From Marthasterias glacialis (taxonomy: Eukaryota; Echinodermata; Asteroidea; Forcipulatida; Asteriidae), in assembly GCA_911728455.2 (NCBI GenBank), contig OU452226.1:15455938-15519937 (forward strand): a stretch of 64,000 bases of DNA, given 5' to 3'. Positions 1-11,408 of this stretch are shown piece by piece. Under the pieces are notes generated by a model. That model saw only the letters and a program-made list of their open reading frames with translations, was not told the origin of the DNA and searched no databases. Every line of letters starts with the position of its first letter. The stretch's first letter is position 1. The position numbers and the translations under genes were made by a program.

Positions 1-389
1 GGTGTGGAAATTTAAGACGTCAAGTTATATGAGGCGCATAAACAAATTCAACATAAACAAATTCAACAGACAGTAGACTTTGTTAAAATAATGATTGGCA
101 GTCACAATGTTGCCTTCCTGGGAATTCAAAGAAAAACATAACTTTCACAGGCTTATACACAAAACAAGGCTACAGAAGCAACTCTCCTTTAATGTGTTCT
201 GGACCTAAAAGACCCTTAAAATATTCTTATTGAGATTTGGACCATCTAATAATGATAAGTTTTCTTTTCCAAGGAACATGGCTTTGGGTCCTCCAGGAAT
301 AAAAGTACTGGCCTGTCTTCAGGATGACACCTCCTTCCATTTTAAAATCTTTTGGACGCTGTCTGAGCATGTCAGTGGCAATTTACAAC

Positions 390-1000
390 CCTTGTTGCAG
401 TCCCCACCAAGCTACTCATATGTGCAGAGGCACTAGTCAGCGTAACACGATCCGTGAACTCTTCTGTAAGGTCTGGACCTTGGGATGACTACTGGCCAAA
501 GGACGCCCTGATCCTATCTCTCTATGAAGGAAAGGAACTGGCTTGCACTTAGTGTGTCAGGAATCGTCAGGGTCAGTCCCTGGAGAGATGTTTAGGCTAA
601 GCTGTCTGGAATCCCAACTCACTGCCACATCAGTCAGTGTTCAGAAGGGAGGAGTCAACCATGGACGCAGTGGTTACCCTTAGCCCACTATTCCTCGAGT
701 TCCACCACAATTTCAAAACCCGGCCTCAACATGACTTACTTTGACATCAGGGCTGTCTTTGACTTGGTGTACCGTTTGTGCTGTAGAAAACCCTGAGCCA
801 GGTTGAGCGTGTTTCGTGCTACAAAAGACCCGCTTCAAAACAGGTTCATGCCCGTAGTGGAGACAAGGCCGACCCATACATGGACTTGAGTCCAGTCCAA
901 CAACAGTTTTGTGCACCAGCTGGAGGTATATTGATGCCTTGTATTGTGTACAGCAGTGACGTAGGCATCACACTTGTCCCAAGGAAAACTGGTGATGGAC
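390..1000 (+). mobile_element. Degraded LINE reverse-transcriptase fragment, copy 1
   Basis: Decayed non-LTR retrotransposon on the + strand. At 737-775 the translation reads YFDIRAVFDLVYR, which resembles reverse-transcriptase block A of LINEs (the FxD...AFDxV pattern with the first catalytic aspartate). The stretch around 445-530 (GTGAACTCTTCTGTAAGGTC and onward) is nearly repeated at 1580-1660, so this is the same element as the next entry. The reading frame is broken many times and no intact ORF remains. The LINE clade cannot be assigned by eye. Confidence 0.55.
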
Positions 1001-1259
1001 CAAGGAGGAGTTTCTCTCATGATCAGATCTAGCTAGTAGATTTGGGGAACCAAACCCCGCCAAAGAGTGAATACTCAAATCTTTGGATACTCTCCTTAGA
1101 CAAAGGTAAAATGGGTTTATATAGGATTCTAGGTTTGGGGATTTCTAACTTTGGAAATGATGTCATTTATAACAAGCTGAAATTATAACAAGCTGGCTGA
1201 GTGCTCATCTTCCAGATTGATATAAGGGCTACAGGGGTTCAAAAGAGGAACAACCAAAG

Positions 1260-1870
1260 CCCACAATCAACGCAATTCATCAATCTTGCGAGGTGCTCCT
1301 CAGCTTGGAGCAGCACCACTCTGTCCTGAAGACTGCCACCGATACTTGAAAGGTGGACTGAGGAAGCATGGCCCTCTGGTGTGAGCACTACAATGCCATG
1401 CTCAACCACCCTCCAGATGAAAAGGATATCCAGGACAAACAGACTGTCACTGGAATCCCCTCACCCCTTGTTCTCTCGGATGCCCCAACACTGGAAGAAG
1501 TGCGTCAAGCCATGCCACTGGACCAGACGGCATTCCCCAAGCTACTCAAGTGTGTAGAAGCACCAGTCAGCTTGGCCCTCCTTGAACTCTTCTGTAAGGT
1601 CTGGACCTCAGCAGGATGGGTACAAGTCATGTAGAGGGATGGCCTGATCCTATATCTCTACAAGGGAAAGAGACACTAGCTGCACTCATCAGTGTGTCAG
1701 CTGATGCCCCATCATCACACTGCTGTCCCAAGCTTGAGTGCGCCTAGTGCAACAAAAGACTCTGCTTCAAAAATTTAATGCCTGTAGCGGGTCAAGCCCA
1801 ACCCATATGACCTTATGTCTGGTCCAACATCACATGGGTGCACCAGCTGGCAGTAGATCACAACATGCAA
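1260..1870 (+). mobile_element. Degraded LINE reverse-transcriptase fragment, copy 2
   Basis: An 88-codon frame at 1368-1634 contains WCEHYNAMLNHPP and later LALLELFCKVWTSAGWVQVM. These match the linker before the reverse-transcriptase domain of endonuclease-type LINEs (typically W..HF..LLN.P, then ALHELF..VW..G.VP..W). Past the stop at 1632-1634, further homology to copy 1 continues in other frames to about 1870. The fragment lacks endonuclease, most of the RT and the 3' end. It is a dead copy. Confidence 0.6.
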
Positions 1871-2035
1871 GCACAACAACTCGGTCAACTAGCGTCCAAT
1901 AGGGTAGCTTTAGTGGCTCAAAGTCCCTAAGCCAGATACCAAGCACAATATGATCATGTGCAAAGCTTATTGCTAACAAAAATCTGTTCTTGAGTGGTCT
2001 TCTCTCCAAGTCAACAATGTCCCTCTCTGATTGGG

Positions 2036-2590
2036 TCAGCTTTGTTGGTGACCTGAGCTTGCTGATGACACACAGCTCCACCTTTGTGACTAAGTTTGCT
2101 GGTGACAGAGCTTCAACTTTGTCACACAAGGTAACTGATGACATAGAGTTCCAACTCTGTCACCCAAGCTTCCTGATGGCACAGAGCTCCAACTTTCGTG
2201 ACCTGAGCTTGCTGTTGGTACAGAGCTTCAACCTTGTCATACAAGCTTGCTCCATTTTTGTCACACAAGCTTGCTGCATGATGGCACAGAGCTCAAATTT
2301 TGTCACCAAAGCATTCTGGTGGCAAAGCTCAAACTTTGTCACCAAAGCATTCTGGTGGCAAAGCTCAAGTTTTATCACCAAAGCATTCTGGTGGCAAAGC
2401 TCAAACTTTATCACCAAAGCATGCTGGTGGCAAAGCTCAAACTTTGTCACCAAAGCATGCTGGTGGCAAAGCTCAAACTTTGTCACCAAAGCATGCTGGT
2501 GGCAAAGCTCAAACTTTGTCACCAAAGCATGTTGGTGGCAAAGCTCAAACTTTGTCACCAAAGCATGCTGGTGGCAAAGCTCAAAACTCA
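2036..2590. repeat. 36-bp minisatellite with a degenerate left flank
   Basis: From about 2288 to 2586 a unit of 36 bp (core CACCAAAGCATGCTGGTGGC, then AAAGCTCAAACTTTGT) repeats about eight times with few changes. Leftward to about 2036 the same unit can be followed as diverged copies of 36-38 bp. Because 36 is a multiple of three, several frames on both strands stay open. The apparent 146- and 224-codon ORFs are a by-product of this and not evidence of a gene. Confidence 0.9.
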
Positions 2591-2599
2591 AGGCATACA

Positions 2600-3589
2600 C
2601 AAGTTCAAAGCTGACTTTTCAAACTTTATTTGAACCATCACAAAGGCCATTCAAGGTTACATAACCTTATTTGACGTTGCCAGTAAAGGCCTGCAAATTG
2701 GGCTGATTTAATCGGCCTGAGACACTGCTAGGGTTAAGGGTCAGTGAGGTCTGATGTTGATGTGACTCCTAGCCAGGAAGGGTAAGAGCGGTGTCTCATC
2801 AAGCAGGTGTGGAGATACAGAGGGTCAAAACATGCAGATGACCCTGTGTTCTCAAAGGCTTAATATTCTCTCAACTCGCACTCTCTCTCTGAATGGATGT
2901 CTACCTCATTTGATAATGATCATCAAAGGGGTTAGAACCTTGTAGCACCTTGGACGGTTTTGAGAGCTCATTGCTATGACAAACTTCTCCGTTTAGAGAG
3001 CTTGTCTCCATCCTCGTTTTCTGATCTGTCATGTTTAAGAATGACCATTGAGGAGAGTTGAGAACACAGCCACTTTAAACTAGGTAACCCTACACTTAAC
3101 TGCAGTGCAGGTCATACTTCGATCATTCCAATGCTCCCATAAAGGAAGTAACTCATCAGCCTGGTTGACCTTCCTCAGTTTGTCGACTGTTAGCTATACT
3201 GTAAGTCTGCCTGGAATTTGTAACAGCCTGTATTGTATGGGTAAAATGCACTGTGCAAGTGCTGCTATTTGTACACACATTTTAGTAACCATAGGGAGTG
3301 TCTCAAAAGTCAGACAGGTTCTAGGCACAAAAGAACTTAACTTTGGGCATATGCCCTGTGATCAGTGGACTGCCAGAATGTTCTGCTGGAACGCAACATT
3401 GTGCTAAATTATGGGAACAATCCTACACAAGTGTACACGTCCATTGGCAATGAAACCTTCCAGTGATCCAAAAGACTGGTCCGTGTATGCGTGCTGGAAT
3501 ACTTAACCAATCCAAATAGAACGTTCCTACCGTTCAAACTGTTAAGATAATCCCTTAACAATATTCTAGCAAACCTCTATGCCAACTCC
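2600..3589. other. Intergenic stretch without recognised features
   Basis: Unique-looking AT-rich DNA between the minisatellite and the 140-bp satellite. I see no coding exon, RNA gene or paired terminal repeats here. Confidence 0.5.
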
Positions 3590-4820
3590 TTGACATAGAG
3601 GATAAACTAGTGGTGAGGGTGCTAATTATGCTAATCGGATAAGATGACATTGAATCAAAGCAAGGTCAGCCTTAAAATGGCATCCATGCTTTCTGCCCTT
3701 CTATGGAACTTCTTATACTCCTGTGTGTAGAGGAGAATTAGTGGTGGAGTGCCAATGCTTGTGTAAACCATACCAGACAAGATGACATGGAACCGAAGCT
3801 ATGTCAGCTTTACATGATAGCATCCATGCTTTCTGCACTACTATGGAACTTCTTAAACTCCTAGGTCATGTAGGTGTAGAGGATAAGTAAACCAGAGCAG
3901 TGTCAGCTTTACATTATAGCATCCATGATTTCTTCTCCACAGTGGGATTTCTTATACTCCTGGGGTGTAGAGGATGAATTAATGGTTGAGTGCCAATGTG
4001 TGTCAAGCCTTATCAGATAAGATGGCATTGAACCAGAAAAATGTCAGCTTTTCATTAGCATTCATGATTTCTACACTACTATGGAACTTCTTTTGTACTC
4101 CTGGTTGTAGAGGGTGAATTAATGTTTGAGTGCCAATGCACATTAAGCCGTATTAGATAAGATGGCATTGAACCAGAAAAATGTCAGCTTTTCATTAGCA
4201 AACATATTTTTCTACACTACTATGGAACTTCTTATGTACTCCTGGGTGTAGAGGGTGAATTAATGTTTGAGTGCCAATGCACATTAAGCCGTATTAGATA
4301 AGATGGCATTGAACCAAAGCAATGTCAGCTTTACATTAAGCATTCATGATTTCTACACTACTATAGAACTTCTTATGTACTCCTGGGTGTAGAGGGTGAA
4401 TTAATGTTTGAGTGCCAATGCACATTAAGCCGTATTAGATAAGATGGCATTGAACCAAAGCAATGTCAGCTTTACATTAGCAAACATGATTTTTACACTA
4501 CTATAGAACTTCTTATGTACTCCTGGGTGTAGAAGGTGAATTAATGTTTGAGTGCCAATGCACATTAAGCCGTATTAGATAAGATGGCATTGAACCAAAG
4601 CAATGTCAGCTTTACATTAGCAAACATGATTTTTACACTACTATAGAACTTCTTATGTACTCCTGGGTGTAGAGGGTGAATTAATGTTTGAGTGCCAATG
4701 CACATTAAGCCGTATTAGATAAGATGGCATTGAACCAAAGCAATGTCAGCTTTACATTAGCAAACATGATTTTTACACTACTATAGAACTTCTTATGTAC
4801 TCCTGGGTGTAGAGGGTGAA
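3590..4820. repeat. 140-bp satellite array, left part
   Basis: Tandem units containing TAGATAAGATGGCATTGAAC and ending TACTCCTGGGTGTAGAGGGT. The phrase TCCTGGGTGTAG recurs at 4381, 4521, 4661 and 4801, giving an exact 140-bp period. Units near 3590-4000 are shorter or longer (about 132-158 bp) and strongly diverged. Units from about 4250 onward are almost identical, as expected when an array is homogenised internally and decays at its edge. The array continues at 6042 after an inserted transposon. Confidence 0.93.
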
Positions 4821-4824
4821 TTAA

Positions 4825-6037
4825 AGTGGGGCTTTAACAAGCTTTTACAAAGCAAGTTATTACATTATTGTGACTAAGTAGACATCATAGATAGCGATTA
4901 ATATTTTTTTTATATTTAAAAAAATTATTTAGCACTGGACTGGAAAATACCGTCCAAAAATGCACTCATTTGAGCGGGCTTTGCAAACGAAAGTCAAAAC
5001 AGCTCACAGCGCTAATTGTATGCTAATGATATGCATATGACCCCTTGACGTCACTGTATCCCCACACACACTTTCTGGACTGCATGCACTGTATGTCCGT
5101 GTACGTTTACACACACAAATCGGAAAAATTTTCCTTCTGGTTTTCGCGTTTTTTTCATCTACACCAACACTGGGTAAAACGTGTGGTTACAGATGATATC
5201 GACGACTTGACTAAGTTCTGTTTATAAATAATGTACGATCACTATCATGGCGCTTACCAGTCGGTGTTCATGAGATGATCTGTATCTTAACAGTGAGGAG
5301 GAGCGTCTGCGGCTTCCAGGGCATCCCCGGGCTCCGCTCCGCCAGCCGGCGGTCGTTGGCTTGAAGCGATAAGGTTCAACACCGCAAACAACCACCGCTG
5401 GACCAGCCGCACCGCAGGGCACTTCAAGTTCACTCACGTCGTGTTGTTCAGCCCCACCAACTTCTCCCAAATCGCTGGATGACCGACTCAGAAGAGTTGC
5501 CCATGTTACTAGTTATTTCGTATTAAAGTTGTACACATGTACATGTATTATACAAGCAGAATGTTCAATACACAGACGTGTTGAATACAGTACTCATCCA
5601 ATCGATCGTGCACTGAACCAAATACAAGCCAATTACCTACAAAATTAGGCTTAACAAAACCCAAAAATTCCTTGAAATAAATTTTTTTAAATCGCTTCCT
5701 GGTTATGTGTGTGTTGACTTGTAAGATAAAAAGTCAAATTCACTGCCGTTTTGTTTCTATATTTTGAGTTTCTTGGGCATACTGGGGTAACTTCCATACA
5801 CAAGCAATGAACACAAAAACAGCTGGGGATACAGTGACGTCATGAGTCGTTTGTCACGTGGTTTGCGTGACCTTGCGTTTTTCTGATTTTCTGCAGCGAG
5901 TGTTTGGGAGAAAAATGTTTTTTTTCGCTTTTCATGATGTGGCTAGGGACTCGTATTATACATTGTTTAAATCCTTAGGACTTCAGCTATAAGATATGTG
6001 GTGGAATTCTATTCTTAAAAAACATTAGAGCCCCACT
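4825..6037. mobile_element. 1.2-kb TTAA-flanked DNA transposon inserted in the satellite
   Basis: The 140-bp satellite is interrupted exactly here and resumes in register, so the insert ends are certain. TTAA occurs on both sides (4821-4824 and 6038-6041), the target duplication typical of piggyBac-type transposition. The ends are short inverted repeats, AGTGGGGCT...AGCCCCACT, extendable to about 13 bp with one mismatch. Inside lies a second, perfect 18-bp inverted pair, TGACGTCACTGTATCCCC at 5046-5063 and its complement at 5825-5842, each about 200 bp from an end and each carrying a CRE-like TGACGTCA. No transposase frame is visible, so this is a non-autonomous element. The insertion postdates amplification of the satellite. 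Confidence 0.9.
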
Positions 6038-6041
6038 TTAA

Positions 6042-6600
6042 TGTTTGAGTGCCAATGCACATTAAGCCGTATGAGATAAGATGGCATTGAACCAAAGCAA
6101 TGTCAGCTTTTCATTAGCGTTCATGATTTCTACACTACTATAGAACTTCTTATGTACTCCTGGGTGTAGAGGGTGAATTAATGTTTGAGTGCCAATGCAC
6201 ATTAAGCCGTATGAGATAAGATGGCATTGAACCAAAGCAATGTCAGCTTTTCATTAGCGTTCATGATTTCTACACTACTATGGAACTTCTTATGTACTCC
6301 TGGGTGTAGAGGGTGAATTAATGTTTGAGTGCCAATGCACATTAAGCCGTATGAGATAAGATGGCATTGAACCAAAGCAATGTCAGCTTTACATTAGCAT
6401 TTATGATTTCTACACTACTATGGAACTTCTTATGTACTCCTGGGTGTAGAGGATGAATTAATGGTTAGATTGCCAATGCACATTAAGCTGTATCAGACAA
6501 AATGTGTTGAGCCCAAAGTAATGTCAGCCTTACATTTGCAACCATTTCTGCCCTGAAATGATACTCCTGGTGTGGAGAATGCATTAATGGTTCGGATGCA
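6042..6600. repeat. 140-bp satellite array, right part
   Basis: Continuation of the array. Near-identical 140-bp units run to about 6460 (GAGGGTGAATTA phrases at 6170 and 6310), then units decay toward 6600. About 13 units are recognisable in the two parts together. Confidence 0.9.
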
Positions 6601-6839
6601 AAACTTATATCCATTGCAATTAATTCTCCATCGGAGCATGAGACAGGTGCATTCTACCCGCAACAGTTCATCTCTATCACAGATCTATTGTCCACCTTTT
6701 AAAATTTAACATTAAATAAATGATGTGTTATTAACATCAAACTCTTTTCAAAAGTTGTTTGTTGGGGGGAAAAGGTAATTAAATCCTCTTTATAAAACCC
6801 TACCTTAACTTCCTTAAAAAAAGAAATAGCCATGTTCGA

Positions 6840-8010
6840 TTACGAGTCTCATTTTTTACTAGAAATAATGCACAGTTTACCCTCCTGTAAAAGTCCAAAC
6901 AATTTGAAATTGAAATAAAGCCCCAACAGAACTCAATACCCTTTTAAAAAGTTTCCAAACAACCAATAGTTTATTTTTAATGGTAAGATTTGAAGATGGC
7001 CCATGTAGCCAGAATTGTTTTCACTGGGAGGGGGGTGGGGGTGGCATTATTTTTCAGTGTGGGCCTAGGTACCATGTTTTTTAATGAATTACATACATGT
7101 ATCTATATTTTTTTTAGGGGTGTACCTGGGGGTGGCACTGGAAATTTGTGAGGGAGGGCACATGCCCCCAGGCTCCCCGGCTATGCCACTGGTGCATTTC
7201 ATGGTATAAAAACAGGTCAAACAATGAAATAAAATAAGTTAAAGGTTATACTTGATATAAACTGGTTTAATATCAATCTTTGTGAACTTTGAAGTTTTGT
7301 GATGTTACCCAGTAGTTTAATGCCAAGATTTGAGGATGCCTCATTTCATTGTATTCTTGCTGTAGTTCATGGTATAAAAAGAGGTCAGACAAGGAAAGAA
7401 AATAAGTTTAATTTATTATACGTATTTAAACTAATTAAAAAAAAAAAAAAACTTTGTGAACTTTTGAAGTGTGTTGTGTGCAAATTATGGATGATAGAGG
7501 GCGCTAGATACAACTTAGTACAACTTACACTTCTAGTCTCACTTCGGGCACGTGCACTTTCATCAGAAATGATGCACAGTTAACCGTCCTGTAAAAGTGT
7601 AAACAAAAGTTGGAAATTCTGCAAATTTCAAAAAAGCTTGCCACTGTTTCAAACAACCAATAGTTCCAACTCGTAACTTTGTCAGTTTAAATGCTAAATA
7701 AAGGTGGCTCATTTCATTGTATTCATGTTGTTTATGTGGTATAAAAACAGGTAAAATAAGGAAAGAAAATAAGTTAGATTTCATACATATTTAAACTGGT
7801 TTAGAAAAACTTTGAAATGTGCAATTTATGGATGATAGAGGGCGCTCAACACAAAAAATGTTTTCCAATTTTATCCTCATTTTGGGTACATGCATTTCCA
7901 ATGATAAAAAGAAAGATGCATATTATTTTTTACTATATCATTGTTTTCTAAAGCTTACAACATTATGTTATTTAAACAATTTTTGTTATCATAAAAGCTG
8001 CACTTTAGAG
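6840..8010. repeat. Ancient tandem repeat, unit about 400 bp
   Basis: Three diverged units share the order: AATGCACAGTTAACCGTCCTG-like segment, AACAACCAATAGT, TTCATGGTATAAAAACAGGT, GAAAGAAAATAAGTT, and (twice) ATGGATGATAGAGGGCGCT. The first unit is interrupted at about 7010-7200 by a G-rich insert ending in the phrase GCCCCCAGGCTCCCCGGCTA, a wording seen again near 50,920. No gene is evident. Confidence 0.7.
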
Positions 8011-8436
8011 TAACGTCTTGTTAAAAAAAACATCGAAGTTATATACATGTATAATGAAGTTAAGAAAATTTGGTTGAATTTAATAAGTTAAAATATTAAG
8101 GTTGGTTAGAACCGAATGTTCTGAATTTTATAGACAAGCGTGAACATTTAAAAAGTTTTTTTTAAAAAGAAATTGGTGTAAGTTAGGACGAATTTCTATA
8201 AAATAACTTTATTTCAGAAATGTAGCTGATGGTACTGAAATTGTATTGAAATTATAAAATACTTGTGAAAAATAAAACATTCAAAAATAAAGCAACTGGT
8301 TTTTTTTGCCTTTTTGAGTTTCTAATCAGAGGTCGAAGGTCATAGGTCAAAGGTTGTGCATATTTTTTTTTTATTTTTTTACCGTCCCATTCTAAGGTTT
8401 AAATATAACGTCCGAGCACATTTTTTCAAGCGGCCA

Positions 8437-8636
8437 TTTAGCCCAGTGGGCTAGCTCACAGCTCCCAGATTTCTGGAGCTGTGAGCTCGGGGGTTCAAAT
8501 CCTGGTGAAACCCTTTTAGACCAGTAAAAAAAGGCATTTTTTTATTTTCTAGAAAAAATCGGTAGGGCTTGAACCTGGTTCCTCTAGCCCTGTAGCCTCT
8601 ATCTCTCACCGCTCTGCTACTGAGCTTGCTTGAAAA
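8437..8636. mobile_element. Two tRNA-like SINE heads facing each other
   Basis: On the + strand at about 8443-8512 there is an A-box-like AGCCCAGTGGGCTAGC and a B-box GGGTTCAAATCC. On the - strand at about 8632-8562 there is CTCAGTAGCAGAGCGG and a B-box GGTTCAAGCCC. Spacing fits pol III internal promoters, but neither folds to a proper tRNA with paired acceptor stem and a usable anticodon arm. They are best read as SINE heads meeting tail to tail across an A/T-rich spacer (AAAAAAAGGCATTTTTTT). Confidence 0.5.
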
Positions 8637-8889
8637 TCTAACGGTTTTTGACCTGATGAATATTAGAATGGCCCGACTTAGAAAATTTTTCACCAAAAGT
8701 TTTCCCTGGCTCGAGCCTTGGATTTCTGGCTGATCTGAGGGTTGACCAAGGGCCTTGGAGGCAAGATGTTGGGGCAAAATTTCTTGAGGCTGAGGGGTTG
8801 ACTCTGCTCTGGGGCTCACTGGGCCAAGGGCTGGGAGGTTGCTTGGTTGGAGTCAGTAAGTCAGCCAGTGGGTTGAGCTGATGCTGGGG

Positions 8890-9360
8890 TGATGGGTGGC
8901 TGGAGATTGTTGTGGTCATTTAGGAAGAGGACTGGGGCCAGGTGTTGGGAAGTTGCTGGGCTGATATTCAGTTGAGCTGGCTGGTGGGATGAGGGTAGGG
9001 ATGATGGAATAGTAGTCATCATGCTGGGGGTGATTGGTGTTGGAGATGGGCATTTATAATGTTAGGAAGAGGACTTGGGTCAGGGTAGGGAGGTCGGATG
9101 GATGAAATCAGTCAGTCATCAAGTGGGATGAGATGGTTGGGATGAAGGCTTTGTAGGAGGGTAGGGGATGGACTAGTAGTCATCATGCTGGGGTGTTAGA
9201 TGGATTGTGTAAAAGACAAGGGGATGTGTGAGGGGAGGGGAAGTGGACTATAGTAGTTGCCATGCTGGGTCTGTAGCTTGCGATAGGTCTGACCATGCTT
9301 ATAGTTGGGTTGGCCGAGAGGGTGGGTGCTGGGTATAGATGATGACTCTTCTCCTCAGGT
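8890..9360. repeat. G/T-rich degenerate minisatellite
   Basis: Phrases TTAGGAAGAGGACTGGG (8920) and TTAGGAAGAGGACTTGGG (9060), and TAGTAGTCATCATGCTGGGG (9010 and 9176), recur at about 140-165 bp within purine-rich DNA. The period is irregular and the units are decayed. No coding signal. Confidence 0.55.
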
Positions 9361-9500
9361 TGGGTGTGGTGACTTCCTGGAACCTCATCAAAGGATGGAG
9401 ATATTGATTTAAAGGAAATGACAAGTTCCTATGTGGCTAAAAATTATATGTTAAAGGGTGGTATTTTGTGTTGTGATAATTTTAAATTTGCTGGTTATTT

Positions 9501-10620
9501 AAAGGGTTGTTTGTGTTGTTGAAATCCTTTCGAAACCGAGTTAAAGGTGTGGTGCCGTACTTTTTTATGTTCAACCTTGTTTTCTTAAAGGCGTGGTACT
9601 TTATGTATTGAAGGGGTGTTGATTTAAAGATGTAGGTTTTTTTAAAGGGGTGATACTACTTTAGAACAATTATTTAAAGGTATTCATTTTTATTGTAGGC
9701 ATGACTGTAATTTATGGATTGTTTTAAAGGTGTGGTACTTTTTTATGTTCAACCTTGTTTTCTTAAAGGCGTGGTACTTTATGTATTGAAGGAGTGTTGA
9801 TATATATATATATGTGAATATTTATCTTTTAGTATCATTTGCGCAATTTGAGACAAAAGCTTGTTATTTTCTATTTAAAGGGCTGTTTGTGTTGTTGAAA
9901 CCCTTTCGAAACTGAGTTAAAGGTGTGGTACTTTTTTATGTTCAACCTTGTTTTCTTAAAGGTGTGGTACTTTATGTATTGAAGGGGTGTTGATTTAAAG
10001 ATGTAGGTTTTTTTAAAGGGGTGATACTGCTTTAGAATAATTATTTAAAGGTATTCATTTTTATTGTAGGCATGACTGTAATTTATGGATTGTTTTAAAG
10101 GTGTGGTACTTTTTTATGTTCAACCTTGTTTTCTTAAAGGCGTGGTACTTTATGTATTGAAGGAGTGTTGATATATATATATATGTGAATATTTATCTTT
10201 TAGTATCATTTGCGCAATTTGAGACAAAAGCTTGTTATTTTCTATTTAAAGGGTTGTTTGTGTTGTTGAAACCCTTTCGAAACCGAGTTAAAGGTGTGGT
10301 ACTTTTTTATGTTCAACCTTGTTTTCTTAAAGGCGTGGTACTTTATGTATTGAAGGGGTGTTGATTTAAAGATGTAGGTTTTTTTAAAGGGGTGATATTG
10401 CTTTAGAACAATTCTTTCAAGGTATTAATTTTTATTGTAGGCATGCCTGTAATTTACGGACTGTTTTAAAGGTGTGGTACTTTGATACTTTTTAAGAGTG
10501 ACTTTGCTTTAACTATTGATTTAAAGGTTAATATTTTTCTTTTAATTAGGGGGATTTTTGACAAAAAAGTAGTTTAAATAAAGGGATAGTTCTTTCCATA
10601 CTAGAGGGGTTAATAAACTT
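9501..10620. repeat. 371-bp tandem repeat, about three units
   Basis: Units begin at about 9501, 9877 and 10,248 with AAAGGGTTGTTTGTGTTGTT. GCGCAATTTGAGACAAAAGC recurs at 9841 and 10,212, exactly 371 bp apart. A detached piece of the unit is found at 10,768-10,825. Within each unit a shorter motif TTTAAAGGTGTGGTACTTT is repeated several times, so the long unit grew out of a simpler repeat. Copies are almost identical, implying recent amplification. Confidence 0.88.
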
Positions 10621-11251
10621 TTTACTGTGGATTTTTCAGAATTTCAAAGGGTGGAAAAGGGATCCTAAATTTTAGAGTAAAGTAGTTTCAATATGCGCAT
10701 TTTCAAATTTTGCACAGTTTTTGAAGTTGCAGATTTGTGAAATTTTGGTTTGCTAACTTGAATTTTTGTGAATATTTATTTTTTAGTATCATTTGCGCAA
10801 TTTGAGACAAAAGCTTGTTGTTTTTATTTTTTTTTCTTTAATTAAAAAATACATTTTTAGATTTATGGAAAGTATAGTTCTGTCTGAACCCTCATTTATG
10901 ACATGTGAAATGAGATCAACCAATCATAGTTATTATAACACCTCTTCCTTTGATTCTATCTGTTGGTTGGCCGAACGTGCGTCACGTGGTGTTGTGTATT
11001 TTTACTATCACACTGCACACCGACCAAAAGAACTATTAAATGGTACTATCCAACGACAACCTCGAACCCGGTGAAACGATCAAATAATTTGTGCATTTGA
11101 AATACGGTATGAGAACGAAGGCAGTGTGGTACCCACTCTTTCTTTTTGTCAAGATTCCCTGTCAGATTTTATACAGTTGTTCGAAGACTGACATACGCAC
11201 AGTTGTTTAACGAATACTACCACAAAATGGATGAAATTGAGGTGTTTTAAA

Positions 11252-11408
11252 ACAAATATTGACTGCTTGGAGTGGCGTAGTAAAACTAGTCACTCTCGGT
11301 GATCCCCGGAGCCGCCTATCTTCGGCTCCGCCTCAGGAAGATAGTCTGCTCCGGGGATCACCTCGAGTGACTAGTTTTACTACGCCACTCCCAGCAGTCA
11401 ATATTTGT
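11252..11408. repeat. 157-nt near-perfect hairpin (foldback sequence)
   Basis: ACAAATATTGACTG at the left end is exactly complementary to CAGTCAATATTTGT at the right end. Pairing continues inward through GGAGTGGCGTAGTAAAACTA, CACTC and GGTGATCCCCGGAGC with very few mismatches, and the centre pairs again as CTATCTTC/GGAAGATAG around GGCTCCGCCTC. Arms of roughly 58 bp with so little decay suggest a young foldback insertion. I see no convincing target duplication outside the arms. Confidence 0.85.

Noticed and set aside
1990-2664. Open frames of 104-224 codons on both strands over the 36-bp repeat
   Set aside because: They are produced by a unit length divisible by three and carry no domain; a mirror-image frame exists on the other strand.
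3590-6600. CRISPR-like repeat array
   Set aside because: Units are contiguous 140-bp satellite copies without unique spacers, in an animal genome.
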